The notes beneath the pieces are model-generated. The model did no database searches. It saw nothing but the letters and a program-made list of their open reading frames with translations, and was not told the origin of the DNA. Of a stretch of DNA of 17,984 nucleotides, positions 1 to 7,176 are shown one piece after another; position 1 is the first letter of the stretch; the number at the start of each line of letters is the position of its first letter. A program made the translations under genes and the position numbers. This DNA is from Hyphomicrobium sp. (GTDB lineage Bacteria; Pseudomonadota; Alphaproteobacteria; Rhizobiales; Hyphomicrobiaceae), in contig JAUWCP010000025.1 of NCBI GenBank assembly GCA_030609245.1, positions 1 through 17,984 on the forward strand, written 5' to 3'.

Positions 1-192
1 ATCGACGCGAACCACCTTCTGGATGATGGGGATGACGAATTTCAGCCCCGGGCCGATCGTCTTGGTGTAGCGGCCCAGCGTGAAGACGACGCCGCGCTCG
101 TACTCGCGAAAGATCCAGATCGCCTGCGCTACGACATAGAGTAGAAACAGTGCAACGACGATGGTAAATGCAAAGTCGAGATCCAGTGACAT
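1..192 (-). CDS. Slipin / SPFH-domain membrane protein, N-terminal part (runs off window)
   Basis: Only the first 64 codons are inside the window. The reading begins MSLDLDFAFTIVV, has one hydrophobic anchor at about residues 7-28, then the FREYERGVVFTLGRY stretch and GPGLKFVIPIIQ that mark the start of the SPFH/band 7 domain of slipins (prokaryotic stomatin homologues). These proteins oligomerise on the inner membrane and organise membrane microdomains. The gene lies 2 nt after the stop of the NfeD-type protease gene. An AAGGAG ribosome site at 200-205, inside the end of that gene, is 7 nt from the ATG, so the two are surely cotranscribed and probably translationally coupled. Slipin next to long NfeD is a widely conserved pair; in Pyrococcus the NfeD protease cleaves its stomatin partner. 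The family call is confident; the rest of the protein is unseen. Confidence 0.9.
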   Translation of the reverse strand, partial: MSLDLDFAFTIVVALFLLYVVAQAIWIFREYERGVVFTLGRYTKTIGPGLKFVIPIIQKVVRVD

Positions 193-194
193 GG

Positions 195-1703
195 TCAAAC
201 TCCTTGCGCTTGTGACTGTTGGGGGCGCACCTCTGACAGGACCGGGGACACAACGAGCGTCAGCCCGTCGATGCGTAGAACGCGAACGTGTTGGTCAACC
301 TTAAGCCGCTCGTTAGACTGCGCCTCCCAACGCTCACCGTGAACCCAGACATGGCCCGTAGACCCGGACCAATCTAACACCTTCGCCACATTGCCGACGA
401 CGCTCCCGACACCACCGGAAATCGGCCGGCGCATAGCGCGCAACGCGTAGCCGAGCAGCACAACGAGGATGAGGCCGCTGGCGAGCGCCGTGCCAGCGAT
501 GACCGTCCACGAAAGCTGAAAGGCTGGGACATCGGTATCGATAAGGAAGGCGGCGCCGAGCACGAAAGCGATGAGCCCGCCTATGCCGAGCACCCCAAAA
601 GTCGGTGTGAACGCCTCAGCCACCATGCAAACGATGCCGATGAGCACGAGCGCAAGGCCTGTGTAGTTGAAAGGAAGCTGGTTGAGCGCATAGAGGCCGA
701 GCACGAGACAAATCGCACCGACAACGCCCGGCCCGATGCTGCCCGGCGTGGCAAACTCGAAGATGAGCCCGTAGACGCCGATCATCAGCAGGATCAGCGC
801 AATGTTGGGATCGGTGATGATCTTCAAAAGCTCGGTTAGAACGTCGGGCTCGACGCGCTCCACCGCCAATCCCTTGGTCGACAGCGTCTCATCCTTACCG
901 GCGATGACCACCTTTCGCCCGTCAAGATCGCTCAAAAGCGCGTCGACGTCACGCGCAACCAAGTTGATGACACCGAGCCGCAACGCCTCGTTCGCTGAGA
1001 TGCTAGAGGCCTTGCGCACAGCCTCCTCGGCCCACCCGACGTTACGGTCGCGTAGCTCAGCAAGGCTCCGAATGAAGGCGACCGCGTCATTGACTGCCTT
1101 GGCCTTGGCGGGGTCTTTCGGAGCGGCCTGTTCCATCTTGTCGTCACTTGATTTTTCCTCGTCGGCTTTCTCCGCCTCCTTCTTCTTATTCGGATCCGTC
1201 TCGGGAACGCCGGGCATCCCCATCGTGATCGGCGTCGCCGCGCCGATGTTCGTGCCCGGCGCCATCGCCGCAATATGCGTGGCATAGATAATGAACGTGC
1301 CGGCGCTTGCCGCGCGGGCTCCCGACGGCGCGACATACCCGACGACCGGCACGCGCGACGCGATGATGGCGGCAACCATCTCACGCATACTCGTGACAAG
1401 GCCTCCAGGCGTATCCAGGCGCAAGATGACGAGCTCAGCGTGGCGCTCTTGGGCCTCCACGATCGCGATCTCGACGTGGCGCACGTTTGCAGGCCCAATG
1501 GCGCCATCAACGTCGACGAGGACGGCGACGCGGCGGGAGCGTTCTGCGGCGGGTTCCTGCCCGCTGGCGTGATGGGCGGCAGACAGCCCCGCAAGGCCGA
1601 TAAACACGCAGCAGATCAGCCAAATGGAGCGGATCACACCTTGGCCCAGACGCTGAAGTCGAGCCAGAAACGGCGCGCCGCATTGGGTCTTATCGTGGAT
1701 CAT
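195..1703 (-). CDS. NfeD-type membrane-bound serine protease (ClpP-class, long NfeD)
   Basis: A 502-residue protein. From the N-terminus: a signal peptide or signal anchor (hydrophobic at about 23-42), a ClpP/crotonase-like protease domain, a cluster of hydrophobic helices at about 298-420, and a C-terminal OB-fold NfeD domain (about 430-490, containing GHVWVHGERWEA). The catalytic serine should be Ser133 in the ASAGTFI motif. The lysine should be Lys202, because KAVNDAVAFIRSLA aligns with the Lys138 segment of Pyrococcus PH1510 as I remember it. A charged, low-complexity insert (about 169-201, rich in K, E and D) lies between them. The start ATG at 1703 is chosen because a signal-like sequence follows and GGAGGAG lies upstream (1716-1722, spacing 12 nt, rather long). 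An in-frame ATG at 1877 would overlap xerC and add non-conserved sequence. Likely role: cleavage of the slipin or other membrane proteins. Divergent from xerC across 133 bp. Confidence 0.9.
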   Translation of the reverse strand: MIHDKTQCGAPFLARLQRLGQGVIRSIWLICCVFIGLAGLSAAHHASGQEPAAERSRRVAVLVDVDGAIGPANVRHVEIAIVEAQERHAELVILRLDTPGGLVTSMREMVAAIIASRVPVVGYVAPSGARAASAGTFIIYATHIAAMAPGTNIGAATPITMGMPGVPETDPNKKKEAEKADEEKSSDDKMEQAAPKDPAKAKAVNDAVAFIRSLAELRDRNVGWAEEAVRKASSISANEALRLGVINLVARDVDALLSDLDGRKVVIAGKDETLSTKGLAVERVEPDVLTELLKIITDPNIALILLMIGVYGLIFEFATPGSIGPGVVGAICLVLGLYALNQLPFNYTGLALVLIGIVCMVAEAFTPTFGVLGIGGLIAFVLGAAFLIDTDVPAFQLSWTVIAGTALASGLILVVLLGYALRAMRRPISGGVGSVVGNVAKVLDWSGSTGHVWVHGERWEAQSNERLKVDQHVRVLRIDGLTLVVSPVLSEVRPQQSQAQGV

Positions 1704-1836
1704 GATCCAGCTTAACTCCTCCAATGAGTGCGTCGAGCCCGACACGCCAAAAGAAAATTGGCCAAACCGCTCAAACTGGCCCGTGCCGTTAAGAATCGGA
1801 TAACCATAGATATAGGAAGCTTGTGCGCATCGGTTC

Positions 1837-2802
1837 ATGGGCCCAAGACCTTTGACAGTAGCCACTAAAGACAGCATCGAGCTCCCTCTCGGCGATGATT
1901 TGCGTCAATCCGCCGACGCTTGGCTTGCGTTCCTTCGCCACGAGCGCGGGTACGCGGAAAAGACGCTCCAAGCTTATGACCGGGACCTGAGGCAGTTCTT
2001 CACCTTTCTCAAGGGCCACTTGGGGCATTCGCCCTGCCTCGCCGACCTTGCCCGCTTGGAGGCCAAGACGTTCCGCGCCTTCATGGCCGCGCGCCGCCGC
2101 AATGGCTTGGTGAGCCGATCGCTTGCGCGGACCATGTCTGCGCTGCGTCAATACTTCCGCTGGCTGGAGGCGCGAGAGGTCATCAAGAACCGCGCCGTGT
2201 TGCAGTTGGCGCTTCCCAAGATACCGCACTCGGTGCCAAAGCCCCTCAACGTTGAAAATGCTGCCAAGGTGGTCGAGCGCGGGATGGAGACCGAGTTCGA
2301 TTGGGTTGCGGCGCGTGACGTCGCCGTGCTCCTGCTGCTGTATGGCTCGGGGCTGCGCATCTCAGAAGCCTTAGGGATCAAGGCAAAGAACGCACCTACC
2401 GGCGATCGCGACATGCTGCGCATCGTTGGCAAGGGCAACAAGGAGCGGCTGGTGCCCGTCCTGCCCATCGTGGGGAACGCGGTTGCGCGCTACGTGGCGC
2501 TATGCCCCTACACGCTTGGCCCCGACGACGCGTTATTCCGCGGAGCCAAAGGCGGGCCGCTTTCGCCGCGCCTCATTCAGCTTGCTATGGAACGACTGCG
2601 CTTTGCACTGGGGCTCCCCACCACGGCGACACCTCATGCCTTACGCCACTCTTTCGCGACACACCTTTTGTCTGCGGGCGGAGACCTGCGCCAGATCCAG
2701 GAGTTGCTCGGTCACGCCTCGCTATCGACCACCCAAGCCTACACCGAGGTGGATCGCGAACGCCTGCTCGCCGTTTACGACGCAGCACACCCCCGTTCAT
2801 AA
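1837..2802 (+). CDS. xerC: Tyrosine recombinase XerC
   Basis: A 321-residue tyrosine recombinase of the size of chromosomal Xer proteins. The N-terminal SAM-like core-binding domain (about 22-125) includes FLRHERGYAEKTLQAY and the SRSLARTMSALRQYFRWL helix. The catalytic domain carries a complete active site: Arg174 (GSGLRISEAL), Lys199 (GKGNKER), His267 and Arg270 (PHALRHSFATHLL), His293 (LLGHASLS) and the nucleophile Tyr302 (TQAYTEV). XerC with XerD resolves chromosome dimers at dif during division. The RISEALGI and HALRHSFATHLLSAGGDLR motifs fit XerC better than phage integrases, and there are no att sites or phage genes nearby. The start is uncertain: the nearest AGGAAG is 17 nt before the ATG at 1837, and the first 20 residues are not conserved. 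The next gene follows after 126 bp on the same strand. Confidence 0.9.
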   Translation: MGPRPLTVATKDSIELPLGDDLRQSADAWLAFLRHERGYAEKTLQAYDRDLRQFFTFLKGHLGHSPCLADLARLEAKTFRAFMAARRRNGLVSRSLARTMSALRQYFRWLEAREVIKNRAVLQLALPKIPHSVPKPLNVENAAKVVERGMETEFDWVAARDVAVLLLLYGSGLRISEALGIKAKNAPTGDRDMLRIVGKGNKERLVPVLPIVGNAVARYVALCPYTLGPDDALFRGAKGGPLSPRLIQLAMERLRFALGLPTTATPHALRHSFATHLLSAGGDLRQIQELLGHASLSTTQAYTEVDRERLLAVYDAAHPRS

Positions 2803-2928
2803 AAGCGCTTTTTTTCAATGGCTTGGGCCGGGTCTGGGGCCACGAGGTCAATTTGCGCCGTTCCGTGACCCGCTCGCGCGTGCCAAAAAGGCCTTTCACC
2901 TTTCAGGATACGGAATTAAAGGGTCTCC

Positions 2929-3942
2929 ATGCGTTTTCGCTTGTCTCTTGCTGCTCTCCCGATCGCCGCATTTCTCGTGGGCCCGGCCGCCTTTGCCGCC
3001 GGGCCGAAAGACGACACATGCCAGGGCTCGGACATGCTTGCCGAAACCAAGGTGACGAACCCGGAAGTCTATGAACAGATCATGGCCGAGGCCGCGGCGA
3101 CGGAGAACGCCGGTGCCCTGCTTTGGAAAATCGAGCGCGATGGGCGCCCTACATCTTATCTCTTCGGCACCGTTCATTTGACCGACGACCGCGTGACCAA
3201 GCTGTCACCTGCCGTGCTGAGCGCACTCCGAGAGGCCAAGACCGTCGCGCTGGAAGTCGCGGATCTTTCGGAAAACGCGACCGCGACTGTTATCGCCCAG
3301 TCAGCGCCGCTCGCTATTTATTCGGACGGTCGCCGCCTCGACCAAATGCTTTCCCCATCCGAGTACGAATCGGTAAAGAACGTCGTTTCTCGCTCGGGCC
3401 TGCCCGCCGATCTGGCTGCGCTATTCAAGCCGTGGATCGTCAGCATGATCCTGTCGGTTTCCGACTGCGAGCGCACCAAAGTGCAGGAAGGTAGGCGCGT
3501 ACTCGACATGAAGATCGCCGAGACCGGTAAGTCGCTCGGCATCCCCGTCGTCGGTCTTGAAACGATCCCCGATCAGCTCGCCGCACTGGCCGCCGTGCCG
3601 GAGAAGCAGCAGCTCGACATGCTGCGGGTTAGTCTCAGATTCGCCCACCGAATGAATGACTTGATGGAAACGCTGGTCCAGCTCTATCTCGACCGGCGCA
3701 TCACGGCTGCGCTCCCGCTTCAGCTGGCTATGGCGCGCCAGGCCGGCGTCGGCGAGGGCGCCTTTGCTAGCTTCCAGCAGAAGCTGCTGACCGAGCGTAA
3801 CGAGAAGATGATCTCTGTCGCCGAACCGCTACTGACCCAAGGTGGCGTCTTTATCGCGGTTGGCGCATTGCATTTGCCCAGCAAAAATGGGCTCGTCGCG
3901 CTGCTGCGGCAGGCCGGCTACACTGTCACAGCGGTCGAGTAA
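2929..3942 (+). CDS. TraB/GumN-family exported protein
   Basis: A 337-residue protein with a clear Sec signal peptide (MRFRLSLAALPIAAFLVGPAAFA, probable cleavage near residue 23-24), so the mature form is periplasmic. The body fits the TraB/PrgY/GumN family: the first motif LFGTVHLTD at 78-86 (His83), a conserved acidic residue in ALEVADL (Glu109), the GLETIPDQLAAL segment in the middle, and the C-terminal GALHLPSKNGLVALLRQAGY block with His315. These conserved His and Glu residues resemble those of the Tiki metalloprotease fold, so hydrolase activity is possible, but the bacterial substrate is not known. AAAGGG at 2918-2923 serves the ATG. The gene may be cotranscribed with xerC; I see no promoter or terminator in the 126 bp between them. 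It ends only 4 nt from the stop of the convergent lpdA. Confidence 0.85.
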   Translation: MRFRLSLAALPIAAFLVGPAAFAAGPKDDTCQGSDMLAETKVTNPEVYEQIMAEAAATENAGALLWKIERDGRPTSYLFGTVHLTDDRVTKLSPAVLSALREAKTVALEVADLSENATATVIAQSAPLAIYSDGRRLDQMLSPSEYESVKNVVSRSGLPADLAALFKPWIVSMILSVSDCERTKVQEGRRVLDMKIAETGKSLGIPVVGLETIPDQLAALAAVPEKQQLDMLRVSLRFAHRMNDLMETLVQLYLDRRITAALPLQLAMARQAGVGEGAFASFQQKLLTERNEKMISVAEPLLTQGGVFIAVGALHLPSKNGLVALLRQAGYTVTAVE

Positions 3943-3946
3943 CGGG

Positions 3947-5347
3947 TTATAAGTGCAACGCGCGCTTGTCGACCGCGAGTGCAGCCTCCTTGACCGCTTC
4001 AGTAAGTGTGGGGTGCGCATGGCAGGTACGCGCCAAGTCCTCCGCTGAGCCGCCGAACTCCATCAAGACCGCAGCCTCCGCGATCATCTCGCTTGCGTTG
4101 GCCGCAACGATGTGAACCCCCAACACGCGGTCGGTCTCAGCGTCGGCCAGAATCTTGACAAGACCATCGGTCGTGCGATTGATCTTGGCGCGAGCGTTGG
4201 CGGTGAAAGGAAACTTGCCGACCTTATAGGCGACGCCTGCCTCTTTCAGCTCCTCCTCCGACTTGCCCACACTTGCCACCTCGGGGAACGTATAGACCAC
4301 GTTGGGAATCACATCGTAATTCACGTGGCCCGCCTGACCGGCGAGGATCTCTGCCACCGCGATGCCTTCGTCCTCGGCTTTGTGCGCAAGCATCGGGCCT
4401 GCGATCACATCGCCAATCGCGCAGATACCGGGAATGTTTGTCTTGAAATGCTCATCGACAATCACACGCCCCTTATTGTCGAGCGCAACGCCCGCCTCCT
4501 GAAGCCCTAGGCCCTCTGTGTTCGGGACGCGGCCGATGGCAACGAGCACGACATCGGCATTGATTTCTTGCGTACCGCCGCCACCGGCCGGCTCGAGCTT
4601 TACTTTGTAGTGAGACCCCCTCTTGTCGACTCCCGTCACCTTAGAGCCGAGCTTGAATGTAAGGCCCTGCTTAGCGAGGATTTTTTGCGTCTGGCGCGCG
4701 ACCTCTGCATCCATTCCCGGCAGAATGCGGTCGAGATATTCTACAAACGTGACCTTGGAGCCTAAGCGGCGCCAGACCGAGCCCATCTCCAGTCCAATGA
4801 CACCGGCACCGATGACGAGAAGCCTTTTGGGTACCTCGGGAAGCGAAAGCGCGCCCGTGGACGAAACAACCGTCTTCTCGTCAATGTCGATGCCAGGCAG
4901 TTGCGCCAAGTCCGACCCCGTGGCGATGACAATATGCTTTGCCTCTAGATCCTGCTTCTCGCTGTTGATGAAGGTGACCCGCACCTTGCCGGGACCGAGA
5001 ATTCGACCGGTCCCATGAAAATGGTCCACCTTGTTCTTGCGCAACAAGAACGCAACGCCGTTGACGTTGCCTTTCACACCCTCGTCCTTGAACGCCATCA
5101 TTTTGGTAAGGTCGAGCTTAGGTTTGACCTCGATGCCCATGTCGCCAAGTGCATGCTTGGCCTCTTCATAGAGTTCCGAAGAGTGCAGCAATGCCTTGGA
5201 AGGGATGCAGCCAACGTTGAGGCACGTCCCGCCGTGGGTTGCGCGTTTCTCCACCACGGCGACCTTCATCCCCAGCTGGCTCGCCCGAATCGCGCACACG
5301 TATCCACCGGGCCCAGTTCCAATCACGATGAGATCAAAGGCGCTCAA
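3947..5347 (-). CDS. lpdA: Dihydrolipoamide dehydrogenase (E3)
   Basis: A 466-residue flavoprotein, the E3 component that reoxidises dihydrolipoamide on E2 and passes electrons to NAD. Visible elements are the FAD-binding GTGPGGYVCA (10-19), the redox-active disulphide in GGTCLNVGCIPSKAL (Cys42, Cys47), the NAD-binding GAGVIGLEMG, the second FAD motif AIGDVIAGPMLAHKAEDEG, and the C-terminal catalytic dyad HPTLTE (His445, Glu450). Length and motifs are those of a standard E3 without an N-terminal lipoyl domain. The start is TTG, not ATG: MSAFDLIVIG begins exactly at the family start, and AAAGGAA (5355-5361) lies 7 nt upstream, straddling the stop codon of the VOC gene. Its place at the end of the suc operon indicates that it is the E3 of 2-oxoglutarate dehydrogenase; other complexes may share it. 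Confidence 0.97.
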   Translation of the reverse strand: MSAFDLIVIGTGPGGYVCAIRASQLGMKVAVVEKRATHGGTCLNVGCIPSKALLHSSELYEEAKHALGDMGIEVKPKLDLTKMMAFKDEGVKGNVNGVAFLLRKNKVDHFHGTGRILGPGKVRVTFINSEKQDLEAKHIVIATGSDLAQLPGIDIDEKTVVSSTGALSLPEVPKRLLVIGAGVIGLEMGSVWRRLGSKVTFVEYLDRILPGMDAEVARQTQKILAKQGLTFKLGSKVTGVDKRGSHYKVKLEPAGGGGTQEINADVVLVAIGRVPNTEGLGLQEAGVALDNKGRVIVDEHFKTNIPGICAIGDVIAGPMLAHKAEDEGIAVAEILAGQAGHVNYDVIPNVVYTFPEVASVGKSEEELKEAGVAYKVGKFPFTANARAKINRTTDGLVKILADAETDRVLGVHIVAANASEMIAEAAVLMEFGGSAEDLARTCHAHPTLTEAVKEAALAVDKRALHL

Positions 5348-5354
5348 CGGGCTG

Positions 5355-5361
5355 TTCCTTT
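5355..5361 (-). promoter_or_regulatory. Ribosome binding site of lpdA overlapping the VOC stop codon
   Basis: On the minus strand AAAGGAA is followed by 7 nt and then the TTG start codon of lpdA. The first bases of the site overlap the TAA stop of the upstream VOC gene (5360-5362). The strong site justifies the unusual start codon and suggests translational coupling between the two genes. Confidence 0.8.
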
Positions 5362-5791
5362 ATGGAGGCGTAAGCGGCAGCGGAGCGCTAAGCGCCCAGA
5401 CGTAGCCAAAGGGATCTTTGAGCCGGCCATAGCGCATCACCCAGAACGTGTCTTCTGCCGGCGCGGTGATCGTTGCACCGGCTGCTTCGGCCTTCGCAAC
5501 CGCGGCGTCGACCTCTTGCGGCGTTTGTAGGTTGATTTGAATTGTGATGCTCGCCTGGCCCTCTGAGCCGCGCGGCGCCACGTCCTTTATATACTCGGGG
5601 AAGTAATCGGACAGCATGAAGTGGCCGCCAAACGCGATGAAGGAAGCGTGCATGACCTGCTTCCCGTTCTCCGTCAGCTCCTGGTACGTGACCTCAGCCC
5701 CGAACGCTTTCTTGTAGAACTCGATTGCCTCGAGCCCATTGTTCACGGTTAGATAAACCTCGATCGCTGCAGAAATATCCCCCTCCTCCAT
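5360..5791 (-). CDS. VOC-superfamily (glyoxalase/PhnB-like) protein embedded in the suc operon
   Basis: A 143-residue protein of the vicinal oxygen chelate fold, closest in appearance to PhnB-like or DUF1428-type single-subunit VOC proteins. The first beta-alpha-beta unit reads EVYLTVNNGLEAIEFYKKAFGAEV; the middle has KQVMHASFIAFGGHFMLSD; the last strand is LKDPFGYVWAL. In many relatives the last motif is DPFGHRW, so the usual His is Tyr here, and I see no complete set of metal ligands. Catalysis of the glyoxalase type is therefore doubtful. CAGGAG (5800-5805) lies 8 nt before the ATG. The gene is 27 nt after sucB and 12 nt before lpdA, so it belongs to the same transcript. Substrate unknown; a repair or resistance role linked to the dehydrogenase complex is only a guess. 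Confidence 0.85.
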   Translation of the reverse strand: MEEGDISAAIEVYLTVNNGLEAIEFYKKAFGAEVTYQELTENGKQVMHASFIAFGGHFMLSDYFPEYIKDVAPRGSEGQASITIQINLQTPQEVDAAVAKAEAAGATITAPAEDTFWVMRYGRLKDPFGYVWALSAPLPLTPP

Positions 5792-5818
5792 TCCGTGAAC
5801 TCCTGAGCCATGTTGGCA

Positions 5819-7129
5819 CTAGAGTTCCAGGATAAACCGTTGTGGCTCTTCGAGACACTCCTTCACTCGAACGAGGAAGGCAACCGCTTCCTTGCCGTCG
5901 ACGACGCGATGGTCGTAGCTCAAGGCCAGATACATCATGGGGCGCGCTAAAATCTGCCCGTCACGCACAACAGCGCGATCCTCGATACGGTGCATACCAA
6001 GGATGCCCGACTGCGGCGCATTGAGGATGGGCGTCGATAGCATCGAGCCATAAACGCCGCCGTTGGTGATCGTGAACGTGCCCCCCTGCATATCCTCAAT
6101 TCCGAGTTTTCCATCACGCGCGCGCTTGCCGAAGTCGGCTATCTGCGCCTCGATCTCGGCAAGGCTCATGCGGTCGGCCTCCCGGACGACGGGCACGACG
6201 AGACCGCGATCGGTGCCGACCGCAACGCCGATGTGATAGTAGTTCTTATAGATAATGTCCTCGCCATCGATCTCCGCATTGACGGCAGGAATCTCCCTCA
6301 GCGCCTGCAGGCAAGCCTTCACGAAGAAGCCCATAAAGCCGAGCTTCACGCCGTGGCGCCTCTCGAACAGATCCTTGTACTCAGAGCGCAGCTTCATGAT
6401 GGCGCTCATGTCGACATCGTTGAATGTCGTAAGGATCGCGGCAGTGTTCTGAGCATCCTTGAGGCGCTGCGCAATCGTCCGGCGCAGCCTCGTCATTCTC
6501 ACGCGTTCTTCACGCGCAGCATCATTGGCGGCGGATGGCAGACGAAGACCTTGTAGGGGTACCGGCATAGGCGCCAGCCCGCTTGCGGGCGCGGGAGCAG
6601 GCGTGTGCTCTTCATCTTGCGTTGCCGGCGAATGCGCGGTCTGCATGTCCTCCTGTGCAGATTGTGATTGTGCCCGCTGAACATCTTCCTTGAGGACCTG
6701 GCCGCGCTTGCCCGAACCTGCAACCGCGTCCGGCACCAAGCCGACCTCGGCAAGGTGCTTACGCGCTGCCGGGCTCGGCGGCATGCCGCCATTTCGTGAC
6801 CGCGGCTTAGCCGAGGCCGACTTTTGGACGGGACGCGCTTTCGGTGTCGATGGTGAAGTAGAATCGGGCGTCTTGCTTGTCTGAGCGGCCGCTCCATTCG
6901 TAATCGCGCCGAGTACGGCGCCAACCGCCACCGTCGCCCCTTCCTGGACCTTTATCTCGCCTAGCACGCCAGAAACGGGAGCGGGGACCTCGATGGTGAC
7001 CTTGTCCGTCTCCAACTCCACAAGCGGCTCGTCGGCGCTGACTGTGTCGCCCGCATTCTTGAACCACTTCCCGACGATCGCCTCTGTCACGCTCTCGCCA
7101 AGTGCCGGCACCCGGATTTCGGTCGTCAT
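5819..7129 (-). CDS. sucB: 2-oxoglutarate dehydrogenase E2, dihydrolipoyllysine succinyltransferase
   Basis: A 436-residue E2 core protein. There is one N-terminal lipoyl domain (about 1-77) with the lipoylated lysine in ETDKVTIEVPAP (Lys43). A Ser/Pro/Lys/Ala-rich flexible linker follows, then a peripheral-subunit (E3/E1)-binding domain at about 117-152 (PSPAARKHLAEVGLVPDAVAG), a second linker rich in Gln, Glu and Pro, and the acyltransferase domain from about 206. The active site YDHRVVDG near the C-terminus has His407 and Asp411. The single lipoyl domain and the N-terminus TTEIRVPALGESVTEAIVG indicate the succinyl rather than acetyl enzyme, as does its position right after sucA (47 nt). 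GAGGAAG (7132-7138) lies just upstream of the ATG. Confidence 0.97.
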   Translation of the reverse strand: MTTEIRVPALGESVTEAIVGKWFKNAGDTVSADEPLVELETDKVTIEVPAPVSGVLGEIKVQEGATVAVGAVLGAITNGAAAQTSKTPDSTSPSTPKARPVQKSASAKPRSRNGGMPPSPAARKHLAEVGLVPDAVAGSGKRGQVLKEDVQRAQSQSAQEDMQTAHSPATQDEEHTPAPAPASGLAPMPVPLQGLRLPSAANDAAREERVRMTRLRRTIAQRLKDAQNTAAILTTFNDVDMSAIMKLRSEYKDLFERRHGVKLGFMGFFVKACLQALREIPAVNAEIDGEDIIYKNYYHIGVAVGTDRGLVVPVVREADRMSLAEIEAQIADFGKRARDGKLGIEDMQGGTFTITNGGVYGSMLSTPILNAPQSGILGMHRIEDRAVVRDGQILARPMMYLALSYDHRVVDGKEAVAFLVRVKECLEEPQRFILEL

Positions 7130-7176
7130 TTCTTCCTCATCTTGCCCCGAAGGCCTTCAATCCGATCCCAAATCCA

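Noticed and set aside
1704..1877. N-terminal extension of the NfeD-type protein to the ATG at 1877
   Set aside because: It would overlap xerC, is not hydrophobic or family-like, and places the signal peptide internally. The ATG at 1703 directly precedes a signal sequence and has GGAGGAG upstream.
1837..2802. Tyrosine recombinase as a sign of an integrated mobile element
   Set aside because: The sequence fits housekeeping XerC, and there are no attachment repeats, tRNA, phage or transfer genes nearby.
2801..2815. AAAAGCGCTTTTTTT after xerC as a terminator
   Set aside because: The palindrome has no loop, so it cannot fold into a normal terminator hairpin.
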